DNA of 26,412 bases, taken from contig DDUR01000005.1 in NCBI GenBank assembly GCA_002344895.1, positions 1 to 26,412 of the forward strand, given 5' to 3'. How positions within the stretch are numbered: the stretch's first letter is position 1; each line of letters starts with the position of its first letter. The position numbers and the translations under genes are program-made. This DNA comes from Ignavibacteria bacterium UBA2333 (GTDB lineage Bacteria; Bacteroidota; Ignavibacteria; Kapaibacteriales; Kapaibacteriaceae). The notes below the pieces were generated by a model. It searched no databases. It saw nothing but the letters and a program-made list of their open reading frames with translations, and had not been told where the DNA came from. Positions 15,804-23,333 of this stretch are shown here, piece after piece.

Positions 15804-16673
15804 ATGATCATCTACAATCCCAAGAACTGGTTTGCACTGATTTTTCAGTTTCGCAAAGCAGATACGGCACGCAGGCTCGCACCGGCCATCCTTGCCATTG
15901 CAGCATATACAGCCGTTGTAACGTGGATTGACGAACATTATCTTCATGCACCGTTGCTGAATACAACGTCGATTCATTCACTTGTTGGAATCGTGATTTC
16001 ACTTGTGCTTGTGTTTCGGACAAACAGCGCATATGATCGGTGGTGGGAAGGTCGGAAACTTTGGGGACAGCTTGTAAATACATCTCGAACTCTTGCTATG
16101 TCGTGGCATGCAAGGGTCGAAGACGAACAGTCCCGCAGACGAATTCGAGTTCTCTTAGCCGCATTTCCCTACTCACTCAAGGAGCACCTCAGAAATAGCC
16201 GCGACCTTGGACCAGAATCACGAGACGTTCAGGAAATCATCGGAGCTGAAAGCATCCATGCACACCTACCGAATGCGCTGGTTTCAGCACTGACGGAAGA
16301 AGTCTATACAGCACGTCAACGAGGTTTGATTGATGGTTATGACGCAATTCTGTTTCAACCGATGTTGACGATGCTCAGTGACATCAATGGTGCTTGTGAA
16401 CGAATCAAGAACACACCGATACCATACTCCTATAACATCTTCATCAAGAAGGTCATCTTCATTTTCTCACTTACATTTCCATTTGCTGTGGTAGCAAGCT
16501 TTAGCTACTGGAGTGTGCCTATCACGGTTTTTGTGTTCTATGCCCTGGCAAGTCTTGAAATGATTGCAGAAGAAGTCGAGGATCCTTTTGGAACAGATGA
16601 GAACGATCTACCGACGGAAGTACTTTCGGACAGAATTCGTGCCAATGTTCACACTTTGTTTCGGCAACAATGA
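15804..16673 (+). CDS. Bestrophin-family ion channel
   Basis: A 289-aa integral membrane protein of the bestrophin/UPF0187 family. Bacterial members form pentameric channels (a Klebsiella homologue conducts cations). Visible are the start MIIYNPKNWFALIFQFRKAD, a first membrane helix (LAPAILAIAAYTAVVTWI), a second (SLVGIVISLVLVFRTNSAY) running into the family signature RTNSAYDRWWEGRKLWGQLVN, and a third and fourth near 'VIFIFSLTFPFAVVASFSYWSVPITVFVFYALASLEMIAEEVEDPFG', ending with the acidic DPFGTDENDLP segment that matches the calcium-clasp region of animal bestrophins. It begins 11 bp after the photolyase stop, with TAATTTTA 3 nt before the ATG, and its stop overlaps the next start (ATGA), so the two membrane proteins are translationally coupled. 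Confidence 0.92.
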   Translation: MIIYNPKNWFALIFQFRKADTARRLAPAILAIAAYTAVVTWIDEHYLHAPLLNTTSIHSLVGIVISLVLVFRTNSAYDRWWEGRKLWGQLVNTSRTLAMSWHARVEDEQSRRRIRVLLAAFPYSLKEHLRNSRDLGPESRDVQEIIGAESIHAHLPNALVSALTEEVYTARQRGLIDGYDAILFQPMLTMLSDINGACERIKNTPIPYSYNIFIKKVIFIFSLTFPFAVVASFSYWSVPITVFVFYALASLEMIAEEVEDPFGTDENDLPTEVLSDRIRANVHTLFRQQ

Positions 16674-16999
16674 GCACGATTCTTCTTCTCATCGTTAGTA
16701 ACGTCTTTATGACGTTTGCATGGTACGGTCACCTTAAACATCGCGACGTGTCGTTGTGGAAGGTCATACTCATTTCATGGCTCATTGCCCTGCCCGAATA
16801 CATCTTTCAGGTGCCGGCGAACCGTATGGGATACGGCCAGTTTACAGCTATAGAACTAAAGACAATTCAGGAAGTCATCACACTTTCTGTGTTTATCATC
16901 TTCAGTACGTTCTATCTTCAGGAATCTGTGAAGTGGAATCACCTCGCAGGTTTCGGACTCATCCTCGCCGCTGTCTACGTGACGTTTAAGGAGTGGTGA
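16670..16999 (+). CDS. DUF486/DMT-family small membrane protein
   Basis: A 109-aa protein with four predicted membrane helices: ILLLIVSNVFMTFAWYGHL (4-22), LWKVILISWLIALPEYIFQV (29-48), a helix through 'IQEVITLSVFIIFSTFYL' and 'LAGFGLILAAVYVTF' near the C-terminus. NRMGYGQFTAIELKTIQEVIT is the typical DUF486 core. The family is related to drug/metabolite transporters, but its substrate is unknown. The ATG overlaps the bestrophin stop (ATGA). Its last 14 bp overlap the 3' end of alkC on the other strand. Confidence 0.88.
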   Translation: MSTILLLIVSNVFMTFAWYGHLKHRDVSLWKVILISWLIALPEYIFQVPANRMGYGQFTAIELKTIQEVITLSVFIIFSTFYLQESVKWNHLAGFGLILAAVYVTFKEW

Positions 17000-18110
17000 G
17001 ATCAACAACTATCGACGACATGTCGACACCGTTCACAATGATGTGAATATCGTGAGGCCCTTCATAATGCTTTCGCGTTGATAACTGTGCAAAGGCATGT
17101 TTTTTCTCCAGTTGTAACATGCCCTTAGGCTTTATATCAACGATCTTCCACGCAAAAACCTTACGCGATGCCTTATCACCAGGCCGCCGGAAATGAACGG
17201 CATAGGATACGCGTACATGAACGGGAGACTTCGATGTGTTTTGGAGTACAGCAAACAACTGTACTGAGGAGCCGATAGGTATTGAAGAATGCGATGCGGC
17301 AAAAGATGTGACATCAATCGATGTCGTGCGCGCCTGGCCAAAAATGGCGAGTGCGTCCTGCCGGCCTGATTTCAGGAGCGTCCGACACGCATGGCGCAAC
17401 AGCGCTGTCCGAAGTGGAGAATCATTCTTCCATTCCTGGGCGATACGCACAACAAGATCTGGATGATCCTTTGAAATATCATTCAGGTTATTCGCTACAC
17501 TCCTGCGAACGTAGTCTGATGGGTCATCACGAAGCCGCTCTAATACCGGCAGAATTGGAGTTGGATCTTGCTGGAGATGGGGCAAAGGGGCTGCCCATGG
17601 TAGACGCGGACGAAAACCCTCCGAAGCAAGGCGACGTACGTGGTGGTTCTCATTTCCAGCCCAGACAAGCATCTGCTGCTCCATCTTGTGTCCATACTGA
17701 CGCAAGAATGGCCGCACGGCGAACTCTGACGACGACAATGTGGTGAAGAATTCGAGCGATCGAATGGAACGTTCATAATGTTCTGTTCCGTACACCTCTA
17801 CGAAGTCCGGAAACACCATACCAGCAAAGCCACGCACCTGTGGCGCGAGACGTTCGAGAATACCGACGGCCGTAGCATAATCACGGGGCAAGAACTGTCG
17901 GAAGCCCGTGCTGATGCGTCGCATACGAGCTTTCAGCTCCAGCTCGTCCCATCCCTGCAGGACAAATGCCGAAAAGTCTTTGGCGTGGAAGTTCGTCCGT
18001 AACGACGAAAGTCCATCGGCCAAGGACCGAACAACTGCTGGCGAAAAAAACTCATCCTTCAACAACGGCCGCTGTACCGTTGAAGCCCCCTTTGCCCCTT
18101 TCGATGTCAT
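16986..18110 (-). CDS. DNA alkylation repair protein, AlkC-like, with C-terminal Ig-like domain
   Basis: A 374-aa HEAT-repeat DNA glycosylase of the AlkC/AlkD superfamily, predicted to excise 3-methyladenine-type lesions. The N-terminal part (MTSKGAKGASTVQRPLLKDEFF) is followed by helical repeats. The AlkC core is clear in HHVRRLASEGFRPRLPWA, DPTPILPVLERLRDDPSDYV and RRSVANNLNDISKDHPDLV. The last 110 residues (from about SIPIGSSVQLFAVLQNTS) form a beta-rich Ig-like domain, as described for AlkC. I chose ATG 18110 over the in-frame TTG 18119. ATG lies 1 nt after the dps stop (TGAtATG), so the genes are tightly coupled. Two G-rich motif copies occur inside it: one encodes KGAKGA at the very N-terminus, the other the APLP stretch after RPRLPW. 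It converges on the DUF486 gene with a 14-bp overlap. Confidence 0.87.
   Translation of the reverse strand: MTSKGAKGASTVQRPLLKDEFFSPAVVRSLADGLSSLRTNFHAKDFSAFVLQGWDELELKARMRRISTGFRQFLPRDYATAVGILERLAPQVRGFAGMVFPDFVEVYGTEHYERSIRSLEFFTTLSSSEFAVRPFLRQYGHKMEQQMLVWAGNENHHVRRLASEGFRPRLPWAAPLPHLQQDPTPILPVLERLRDDPSDYVRRSVANNLNDISKDHPDLVVRIAQEWKNDSPLRTALLRHACRTLLKSGRQDALAIFGQARTTSIDVTSFAASHSSIPIGSSVQLFAVLQNTSKSPVHVRVSYAVHFRRPGDKASRKVFAWKIVDIKPKGMLQLEKKHAFAQLSTRKHYEGPHDIHIIVNGVDMSSIVVDLTTP
17579..17591 (+). repeat. Dispersed G-rich motif, copy 6 (in alkC)
   Basis: GGGGCAAAGGGGC, opposite to the coding strand of alkC, where it encodes APLP just after the conserved RPRLPW. Confidence 0.65.
18085..18098 (-). 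repeat. Dispersed G-rich motif, copy 7 (5' end of alkC)
   Basis: Minus strand GGGGCAAAGGGGGC, preceded by AAA, in codons 4-8 or so of alkC. The lysine-glycine-alanine doublet KGAKGA is its direct translation, which suggests the motif, not the protein, set this sequence. Confidence 0.7.
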
Positions 18111-18111
18111 A

Positions 18112-18585
18112 TCAGCCAAGATAGGCGGAATACATCCAAATGAGCTTCTCCTGTTGTCGAATGTAGTCGCTCATGAGTGCGTTTGTGCCTTCATCACGTG
18201 CTTCTGCTGAAAGCTCGAGCAACTCTCTCTGTAAGGCCACAACAGTTGAAAAGGACTGGACAACTGCAGTGACAGCCTTACGGCCCTCCTTGACGTTTTC
18301 GACGGCTTTGATGCGAGATTCCTGGAGGTAGGCTCCAAAAGAGTGCATCGGTGCTCCACCTAGCGTAAGAATGCGTTCAGCGATCTCGTCAATCTTGAGC
18401 TGAAGATCCGTGTAAAGTTCTTCGAATTTGACGTGGAGCTCAAAAAACTTTTCTCCCCGAATATTCCAATGGAAGCCGCGTACGTTCTGATAGAACACGG
18501 CATAGTTGGCAAGGAGGACGTTGAGCTCGTCAACGAGATGTGTGGCCTTCTTCGGATCAAGGCCGATGGCGTTTTGCTTTGCCAT
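18112..18585 (-). CDS. dps: Dps-family DNA-binding ferritin
   Basis: A 157-aa ferritin-like protein predicted to form a 12-mer that oxidises and stores iron and shields DNA in stress. The inter-subunit ferroxidase site is visible: His in VRGFHWNIRG (about residues 35-44), and Asp/Glu in LKIDEIAERILTLGGAP (about 62-78), with FFELHVKFEELYTDL between. Length is typical. It may also bind DNA through the N-terminal tail (MAKQNAIGLDPKKA). A GAGGGA purine run precedes the ATG at short spacing. It lies 19 bp after the M42 peptidase gene and 1 nt before alkC, all on the minus strand, giving a plausible peptidase-dps-alkC operon that couples DNA protection to base repair. Confidence 0.93.
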   Translation of the reverse strand: MAKQNAIGLDPKKATHLVDELNVLLANYAVFYQNVRGFHWNIRGEKFFELHVKFEELYTDLQLKIDEIAERILTLGGAPMHSFGAYLQESRIKAVENVKEGRKAVTAVVQSFSTVVALQRELLELSAEARDEGTNALMSDYIRQQEKLIWMYSAYLG

Positions 18586-18604
18586 GGTCCCTCACGAAAG
18601 TGGA

Positions 18605-19651
18605 TTATGAATGCGACGGTGACGATTGAAGAGCGTCTTTGATGTACGAGATGGCCAAATCCGTCGTTGCTCTGATGCCGTCGATGTGGGCTCGTTCCAC
18701 ACCATGTGATGCATGTACGCCTGGTCCAATCAGGGCCACTCGCACGTCAACACCGGCCCTCCAGGCAGCCGTTCCATCCGAACTGTAGTAGGGATAGACG
18801 TCGATGGAATGCGGAATCTCGGACCTTTCAGCTAGCTCGATGAGACGTTTGCGGAAGCCGTAGTCATACGGTCCACCAGAGTCCTTTGCGCAGATAGAAA
18901 CGACTGTTTCAGAACCTCCCAGCCCATCTCCAACAACACCCATGTCAATAACGAGCAAGTCCTTCAGCGTTGGCGAATAACCCGTCGTACCACCGTGTCC
19001 AACCTCTTCATATGTGCTGAAAAAGAGCTCTACAGGCCATTGTGTTCCGGACTGCAGGAGACTTCTGGCGACGTCGTACAACACAACACATCCTGCCTTG
19101 TTATCAAGGAAATGGCTTACAATGTAGCCGGATGACGTTGTCCGTGTACGTGGGTCTACGCAGATGATGTCACCAACACGGACACCGAGCTTACGAACGT
19201 CATCAGCCGACTGGACAACCTCGTCGAGTCTCACGTGCATGGATGACGTGGTACGCTCTGCTGTTGAGGCCTTATTGTTTGCATGAACGGATGGGTTGTC
19301 GAGTAACATTGTCCCCTCAACTACCTTGCCTTCAAGTGTACGTACACGTACGTATGCACCATCGTACACAGCCAGGACTGGTCCACCAAGTGGTGAAAAT
19401 CGTAAGGTACCATTCGATTGAATCGAGGTGATGATGGCACCTAATGTGTCGGTGTGAGCGGCGAGTGCAATTGTGGGATTGGGCCCGAGAGCACAACGAA
19501 TAGCCCCCTTCGTTGTCCGCACGGGATGGAGTCCCAATGCTTTGAGGGACTCAACGATAAAATCACAGGCAGCTTCGGTGTAGCCTGTCGGCGAGTCAAT
19601 AGACAACAGCGTACGCAGCCATTCGAGCGATACATCGTGTGGTTGATTCAT
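18605..19651 (-). CDS. M42-family metallo-aminopeptidase
   Basis: A 348-aa M42 (glutamyl aminopeptidase/endoglucanase-type) peptidase expected to form large tetrahedral dodecamers that trim peptides in the cytoplasm. The M42 ligand set is present: His66 and Asp68 (AAHTDTLG), bridging Asp183 (HFLDNKAG), catalytic Glu215 and Glu216 (TYEEVGHGG), Asp236 (VIDMG) and His316 (ASHGVER). The inserted beta-barrel domain lies at about 70-165. No signal peptide. ATG 19651 is preceded by TATGTTTG with a 4-nt gap, so the message may be leaderless. It is divergent from the M16 peptidase with a 47-bp shared region and heads the likely operon with dps and alkC. Confidence 0.92.
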   Translation of the reverse strand: MNQPHDVSLEWLRTLLSIDSPTGYTEAACDFIVESLKALGLHPVRTTKGAIRCALGPNPTIALAAHTDTLGAIITSIQSNGTLRFSPLGGPVLAVYDGAYVRVRTLEGKVVEGTMLLDNPSVHANNKASTAERTTSSMHVRLDEVVQSADDVRKLGVRVGDIICVDPRTRTTSSGYIVSHFLDNKAGCVVLYDVARSLLQSGTQWPVELFFSTYEEVGHGGTTGYSPTLKDLLVIDMGVVGDGLGGSETVVSICAKDSGGPYDYGFRKRLIELAERSEIPHSIDVYPYYSSDGTAAWRAGVDVRVALIGPGVHASHGVERAHIDGIRATTDLAISYIKDALQSSPSHS

Positions 19652-19655
19652 GCGG

Positions 19656-19663
19656 CAAACATA
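19656..19663 (-). promoter_or_regulatory. -7 box giving a predicted leaderless M42 peptidase mRNA
   Basis: Minus-strand TATGTTTG fits TAnnTTTG exactly and is followed by 4 nt (CCGC) and ATG 19651, the same spacing as at the glycosyltransferase gene (11814-11826). No -33 TTG is clear. Confidence 0.5.
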
Positions 19664-19698
19664 GTGTGTGAGGCCGTCGTTTGCGATATTGACGGTCT

Positions 19699-20946
19699 AT
19701 GCCACATATCCACTCTGACCGATTCACACTTCAGAACGGTCTCCGCGTTGTTGTTTGCCCTGATCACCGCACACCCGTTGTCACAGTTCTTGTGATGTAT
19801 CGTGTTGGTTCTGCCGATGAGCAGCCAGGAAAAACTGGTCTTGCTCATCTCTTTGAGCACCTCATGTTTGACAACACCACGTCGGGTATTGATAAACAAT
19901 ACGATCTTTACTGTGCCCGGGCGGGCGGATCTAACAATGCATACACGACGTATGACTACACGACGTACTTCGTCTCCTTACCAGCACATCAAGTCGAACT
20001 CGGCATGTGGCTTGAGGCAGAACGTATGCGTGACTTTCGTATCACGGACAAAGCACTTTCTACACAACGAAGTGTGGTAATCGAAGAGATAAATCAGAAT
20101 GTGGAGAATCAACCGTACGGTGTGTGGAGACGGCTAGTGGAAGAGGCATCATATCTCCCTGCTAGCTCGTATTCGTGGGAAGTGTATGGTTCGGCCGATG
20201 ACGTTGCTGGTGTTACGATGGATGACGCACGTTCGTTCTTTGATACGTTTTATGCTCCCAGTAATGCCGTGCTCGTACTGTCTGGCGATATCACCGTTGA
20301 ACACGCACACGAACTCGCAGAACGGCACTTTGGTACGATTCAGGCTCGCAGTGGACCACAGAAGCGGAATGTGTTTGTAGCTGATCATGAGCGCAAGGGT
20401 AGTAAACTCGTATCTCATGACAATGCTCCACTCCCATCTGTGTTTCTCGCTGTTCATGCGCCTGGATGGAAGGATGATCAACTATATGCTGCAGAAATAG
20501 CCACCACGGTTCTTGGATCTGGACGAACATCACCGCTGTATCGCCGCCTCGTAAAAGAGTTGGGTATTGCCTCTGCAGCTGATGCATTTACCGAGCGGCG
20601 TGAACACTCGTCACTCATTCATGTCCATGTCCATGCAGCGGATCCGAAGCAATCTACTGATGACCTAGCAGCGGAAGTCATAAAGACATGCTCCGAGTTC
20701 CAAATGACGGAAGAACGGCGACAGAAAGCCGTTAACAAAGAACGTATGACGTTGGCAAGTGAACTACAGCGAACACGTGGTGTTGCAGACTATGTAGCAC
20801 ACGTTACACTTTTCCATGATGATCCCAACATCGTGAATACCGTACTCGACCGCTACGAGAACGTTACGTCTGTTGAAATCGAATCGTTTATTCATACTCT
20901 GGGAGACATGTCCCAGGTGAATAGAGTTGATATGGTTCCAGCCTAA
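19699..20946 (+). CDS. M16-family zinc peptidase (pitrilysin-like)
   Basis: A 415-aa zinc peptidase of the M16 family. The inverted zinc motif HLFEH (50-54) has the catalytic Glu53, and the third ligand Glu130 is in QRSVVIEEINQN. Typical flanks are FTLQNGLRVVVCPDHRTPVV, YRVGSADEQPGKTGLAHL and the C-terminal-half 'TVLGSGRTSPLYRRLVKE'. It has one catalytic and one inactive half, like the approx. 400-aa M16B peptidases that work as dimers on unfolded or signal peptides. No signal peptide is visible, so it is cytoplasmic as read; several Bacteroidetes homologues are periplasmic. Start ATG 19699 has no Shine-Dalgarno site. Its last 4 bp overlap the convergent aminotransferase gene. Confidence 0.92.
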   Translation: MPHIHSDRFTLQNGLRVVVCPDHRTPVVTVLVMYRVGSADEQPGKTGLAHLFEHLMFDNTTSGIDKQYDLYCARAGGSNNAYTTYDYTTYFVSLPAHQVELGMWLEAERMRDFRITDKALSTQRSVVIEEINQNVENQPYGVWRRLVEEASYLPASSYSWEVYGSADDVAGVTMDDARSFFDTFYAPSNAVLVLSGDITVEHAHELAERHFGTIQARSGPQKRNVFVADHERKGSKLVSHDNAPLPSVFLAVHAPGWKDDQLYAAEIATTVLGSGRTSPLYRRLVKELGIASAADAFTERREHSSLIHVHVHAADPKQSTDDLAAEVIKTCSEFQMTEERRQKAVNKERMTLASELQRTRGVADYVAHVTLFHDDPNIVNTVLDRYENVTSVEIESFIHTLGDMSQVNRVDMVPA

Positions 20947-22088
20947 ACAGCTGGAACACGATGTAACCGTTCTGCAGCAGCGAGGAGAGTTTCATCCTTC
21001 TTTGCGAAACAGAAACGAAGCGCATCATCGGACATGCCAGGTAATGACGTGAAAGGTGACAATGGAATCGATGCCACTCCATTCTCTATCGTCAACCGCT
21101 CTGCAAGCATACGGTCTGATTCGTTTTGCCGACGCACCCTCTCCGTACCGAGGAGCTGGAAATAACTTCCACGACATTGACGTATCGTAAACGGACTACC
21201 CTCAAGTGCACTGCGGAAAAGATCACGTTTCTTCTGAAAGAATTCCGACAGTTCGGCAAGAAGCGATGTCGACGTCATCCACGTGGCCAAGGCAGCCTGA
21301 GTCGGCGTGTGAACACTGAACGATACAAACTGGTGAGCTTTACGAAACTCTTCGGTGAGCTTCTGAGGAGCGATACAGGCCCCAACTTTCCAGCCAGTTA
21401 CATGGAACATCTTGCCGAATGAAAGAACGGACAGCGAACGCTGATTGAGTGCAGGAACATGACGCACCGACACGTGTTCTGTTCCGTCAAATGTGATGGA
21501 CTCGTACACTTCATCAGACAGCACGAGAGTCGACGTTCCATCTAGGTACCCGGCAAGTGTATCTATATCCGTCCGGGACCAGACAGAGCCGGTAGGATTG
21601 TGTGGCGAGTTGATAATAACAAGGCGTGTACGGCTACTCAGTACGCGAGCAAAGGCTGACCAGTCTGGCTGATAGTTAGGGGGCAAAAGGGGCACAGGGC
21701 ACACACGACCGCCTGCAAGTAGGACGGCTGGTGCATAGGAATCGTAGGCTGGTTCGAAGATGATGACCTCATCTCCAGTCGACACAAAGGCTAGGATGGC
21801 CGTCGTTAAGGCAGCAGTGCCACCGGGCGTAATCGTAACGTCCGTTTCCGGATTGACCTTGTATGTACTGCCGACGGCCTCCCGGAGTACCGGGAGGCCT
21901 AACATCGGCGCATACTGATTCAATCCGGAGCGAATAGCGTTGGTAACAAGATCTTGTAATCCTTCAGCTACGTCGTAGTCTGGGAAGCCCTGTGCGAGGT
22001 TAATAGCGCCATGGTGTTGCGCCAACGCCGTCATCACCGAGAAGATCGTTGTACCAACTTCAGGGAGCTTCGATGGAGGAAGAAGCAC
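20943..22088 (-). CDS. PLP-dependent aminotransferase (YbdL/kynurenine aminotransferase-like)
   Basis: A 381-aa class I/II aminotransferase. SKLPEVGTTIFSVMTALAQ and GAINLAQGFPDYD match the methionine aminotransferase YbdL and kynurenine/glutamine transaminase K group. PLP contacts include NSPHNPTG (160-167), SDEVYE (191-196) and the catalytic Lys226 in SFGKMFHVTGWKVG. Substrate is inferred as methionine, glutamine or aromatic amino acids. GTG 22088 is supported by AAGGA (22095-22099) with 6-nt spacing; that site overlaps the stop codon of the upstream NYN gene, so the pair is an operon. The stretch CPVPLLPPNYQ (130-140) is encoded over a G-rich motif copy. It converges on the M16 peptidase with a 4-bp overlap. 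Confidence 0.92.
   Translation of the reverse strand: MLLPPSKLPEVGTTIFSVMTALAQHHGAINLAQGFPDYDVAEGLQDLVTNAIRSGLNQYAPMLGLPVLREAVGSTYKVNPETDVTITPGGTAALTTAILAFVSTGDEVIIFEPAYDSYAPAVLLAGGRVCPVPLLPPNYQPDWSAFARVLSSRTRLVIINSPHNPTGSVWSRTDIDTLAGYLDGTSTLVLSDEVYESITFDGTEHVSVRHVPALNQRSLSVLSFGKMFHVTGWKVGACIAPQKLTEEFRKAHQFVSFSVHTPTQAALATWMTSTSLLAELSEFFQKKRDLFRSALEGSPFTIRQCRGSYFQLLGTERVRRQNESDRMLAERLTIENGVASIPLSPFTSLPGMSDDALRFCFAKKDETLLAAAERLHRVPAV
21679..21694 (+). repeat. Dispersed G-rich motif, copy 8 (in aminotransferase)
   Basis: GGGGGCAAAAGGGGCA, identical to copy 3. The identity extends to the 20-mer 21675-21694 (= 6622-6641). It lies opposite the coding strand and encodes CPLLPP-type residues in a loop of the aminotransferase. 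Confidence 0.85.
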
Positions 22089-22097
22089 CCGGATTCC

Positions 22098-23162
22098 TTA
22101 CTCTTCTTCGTCGAAAAGGACCTTTACATTCTTGGCGACATAGTCGCCTTCCTTGTTTAATCCTAAGCCGAACTCCACTGGATCCCCTTCGCGGACTTCA
22201 AGGAAATCTGCGTTCAGAAGATCTGAGTGATGGAAGAACAGGTTGTTATTTGGATAACGGATAAATCCGTAGCCATTCTTTAGGCTGAGAATCTCGCTCG
22301 TGTACCGCTCGTCATTAATTGTCGGCTGAATCTTCGGCTCCGGCCGTGCAAGCGTCTTGGCTGGACCAACAACCTCTGTGCCCTCAAGAGGAAGATCCTC
22401 AACAAGTGTACCTTCATCATCTTCATCCGTCGTTGAATACGTTCTGCCCGTATCCATAAAGCGAGCATCGCCTACGCCACGTTGTTTTTCCTCGTTAATC
22501 TTACGCTCGACAAACAGGCTCTGAATAAGTGGGTCGTTCTTACGAGCTCGGTTCTCGATGAGTTCATGCATTGCCACAGGATACGTAACCTCTTCGAGCA
22601 ATTCTTGTGACGTGCGCGTCACAATACGGTTACCTTCTTGATCCGTGAACTCGAAGTCCCACGAAAGGACCATAACACGTGTGCCGAGAGTATTCAGCTT
22701 ACGAACGAGAGGAACGTAGTCACCATCAGCCGAAATCAACACAACAACGTCTATACTCTTCATGAGGCATAGTTCGTAGGCTTCGAGAGCCATCCAAACA
22801 TCAATACCTTTCTCTTCGCGACGTCCACCCGAGTTACGCAGTGGAAGGTAGTGTGTAATAACGCCTTCCCACATGAGAATATCGTCGAATACACGTTCGT
22901 AGTATAATAGGTTGCCACGTTGTTGTGCTTCGAGGGCTGGTAGACGACCGCGGAAGAAGTGGGCGTCAACAATCTGACTACGGCGTACATCTTCACCTTC
23001 AAACTCTGCCACCTGATGGCGTATAAACTCGTGCAGACCGCGGATGCTAATGCGGCTCTGTTTTGGGTGATTAAACGCGTAGTAATTACTCACATGCAGA
23101 AAAAAGTTTCCGTCATAGAATACGGCTACTCTCGTCAGCTTAGTGCGGCTATTTAGAGCCAT
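22098..23162 (-). CDS. NYN-domain ribonuclease fused to a cold-shock domain
   Basis: A 354-aa two-domain protein. The N-terminal NYN (LabA/DUF88, PIN-like) domain shows the metal-binding acidic residues Asp17 (VAVFYDGNFF), Asp121 (KGIDVWMALEA) and Asp146/Asp148 (LISADGDYVPLV). These predict a metal-dependent RNase. A low-complexity acidic linker (about 225-285) leads to a C-terminal cold-shock/S1-like OB domain (about 290-350) with RNP1-like KNGYGFIRY and RNP2-like LFFHHSDL, which should bind single-stranded RNA or DNA. The combination suggests an RNA-processing or decay factor; the targets are unknown. Start ATG 23162 agrees with the family. It is followed by the aminotransferase, whose ribosome-binding site overlaps the stop codon. 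Confidence 0.88.
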   Translation of the reverse strand: MALNSRTKLTRVAVFYDGNFFLHVSNYYAFNHPKQSRISIRGLHEFIRHQVAEFEGEDVRRSQIVDAHFFRGRLPALEAQQRGNLLYYERVFDDILMWEGVITHYLPLRNSGGRREEKGIDVWMALEAYELCLMKSIDVVVLISADGDYVPLVRKLNTLGTRVMVLSWDFEFTDQEGNRIVTRTSQELLEEVTYPVAMHELIENRARKNDPLIQSLFVERKINEEKQRGVGDARFMDTGRTYSTTDEDDEGTLVEDLPLEGTEVVGPAKTLARPEPKIQPTINDERYTSEILSLKNGYGFIRYPNNNLFFHHSDLLNADFLEVREGDPVEFGLGLNKEGDYVAKNVKVLFDEEE

Positions 23163-23208
23163 AACTCATCCCAGATAGTGGTACGACAAAAATGTTCCGA
23201 CATACCGG

Positions 23209-23249
23209 CAAACCACCGTGGTGGAAAGTAGGTTTGGTGAACCATGGTT
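23209..23249. promoter_or_regulatory. Cluster of palindromes between the NYN and oxidoreductase genes
   Basis: Within the 171-bp divergent gap lie the perfect palindromes CCACCGTGGTGG (23213-23224) and AACCATGGTT (23240-23249), and the pair CAAACC (23209-23214) / GGTTTG (23231-23236), which could form an alternative hairpin. They may be operator sites or a leader structure for the downstream gene. I do not recognise a riboswitch. Confidence 0.3.
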
Positions 23250-23333
23250 TACCAGGAAGCACGAACATGAGAAAAAAAATCATTGGGTCTGCGTACTGTT
23301 GTAAAAATATCTTCCAACTCATCGGAGACTAGC

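Noticed and set aside
20100..20108. Isolated DnaA-box-like TGTGGAGAA
   Set aside because: A single 8/9 match inside the M16 peptidase gene with no neighbours; one such hit is expected by chance in a window of this size.
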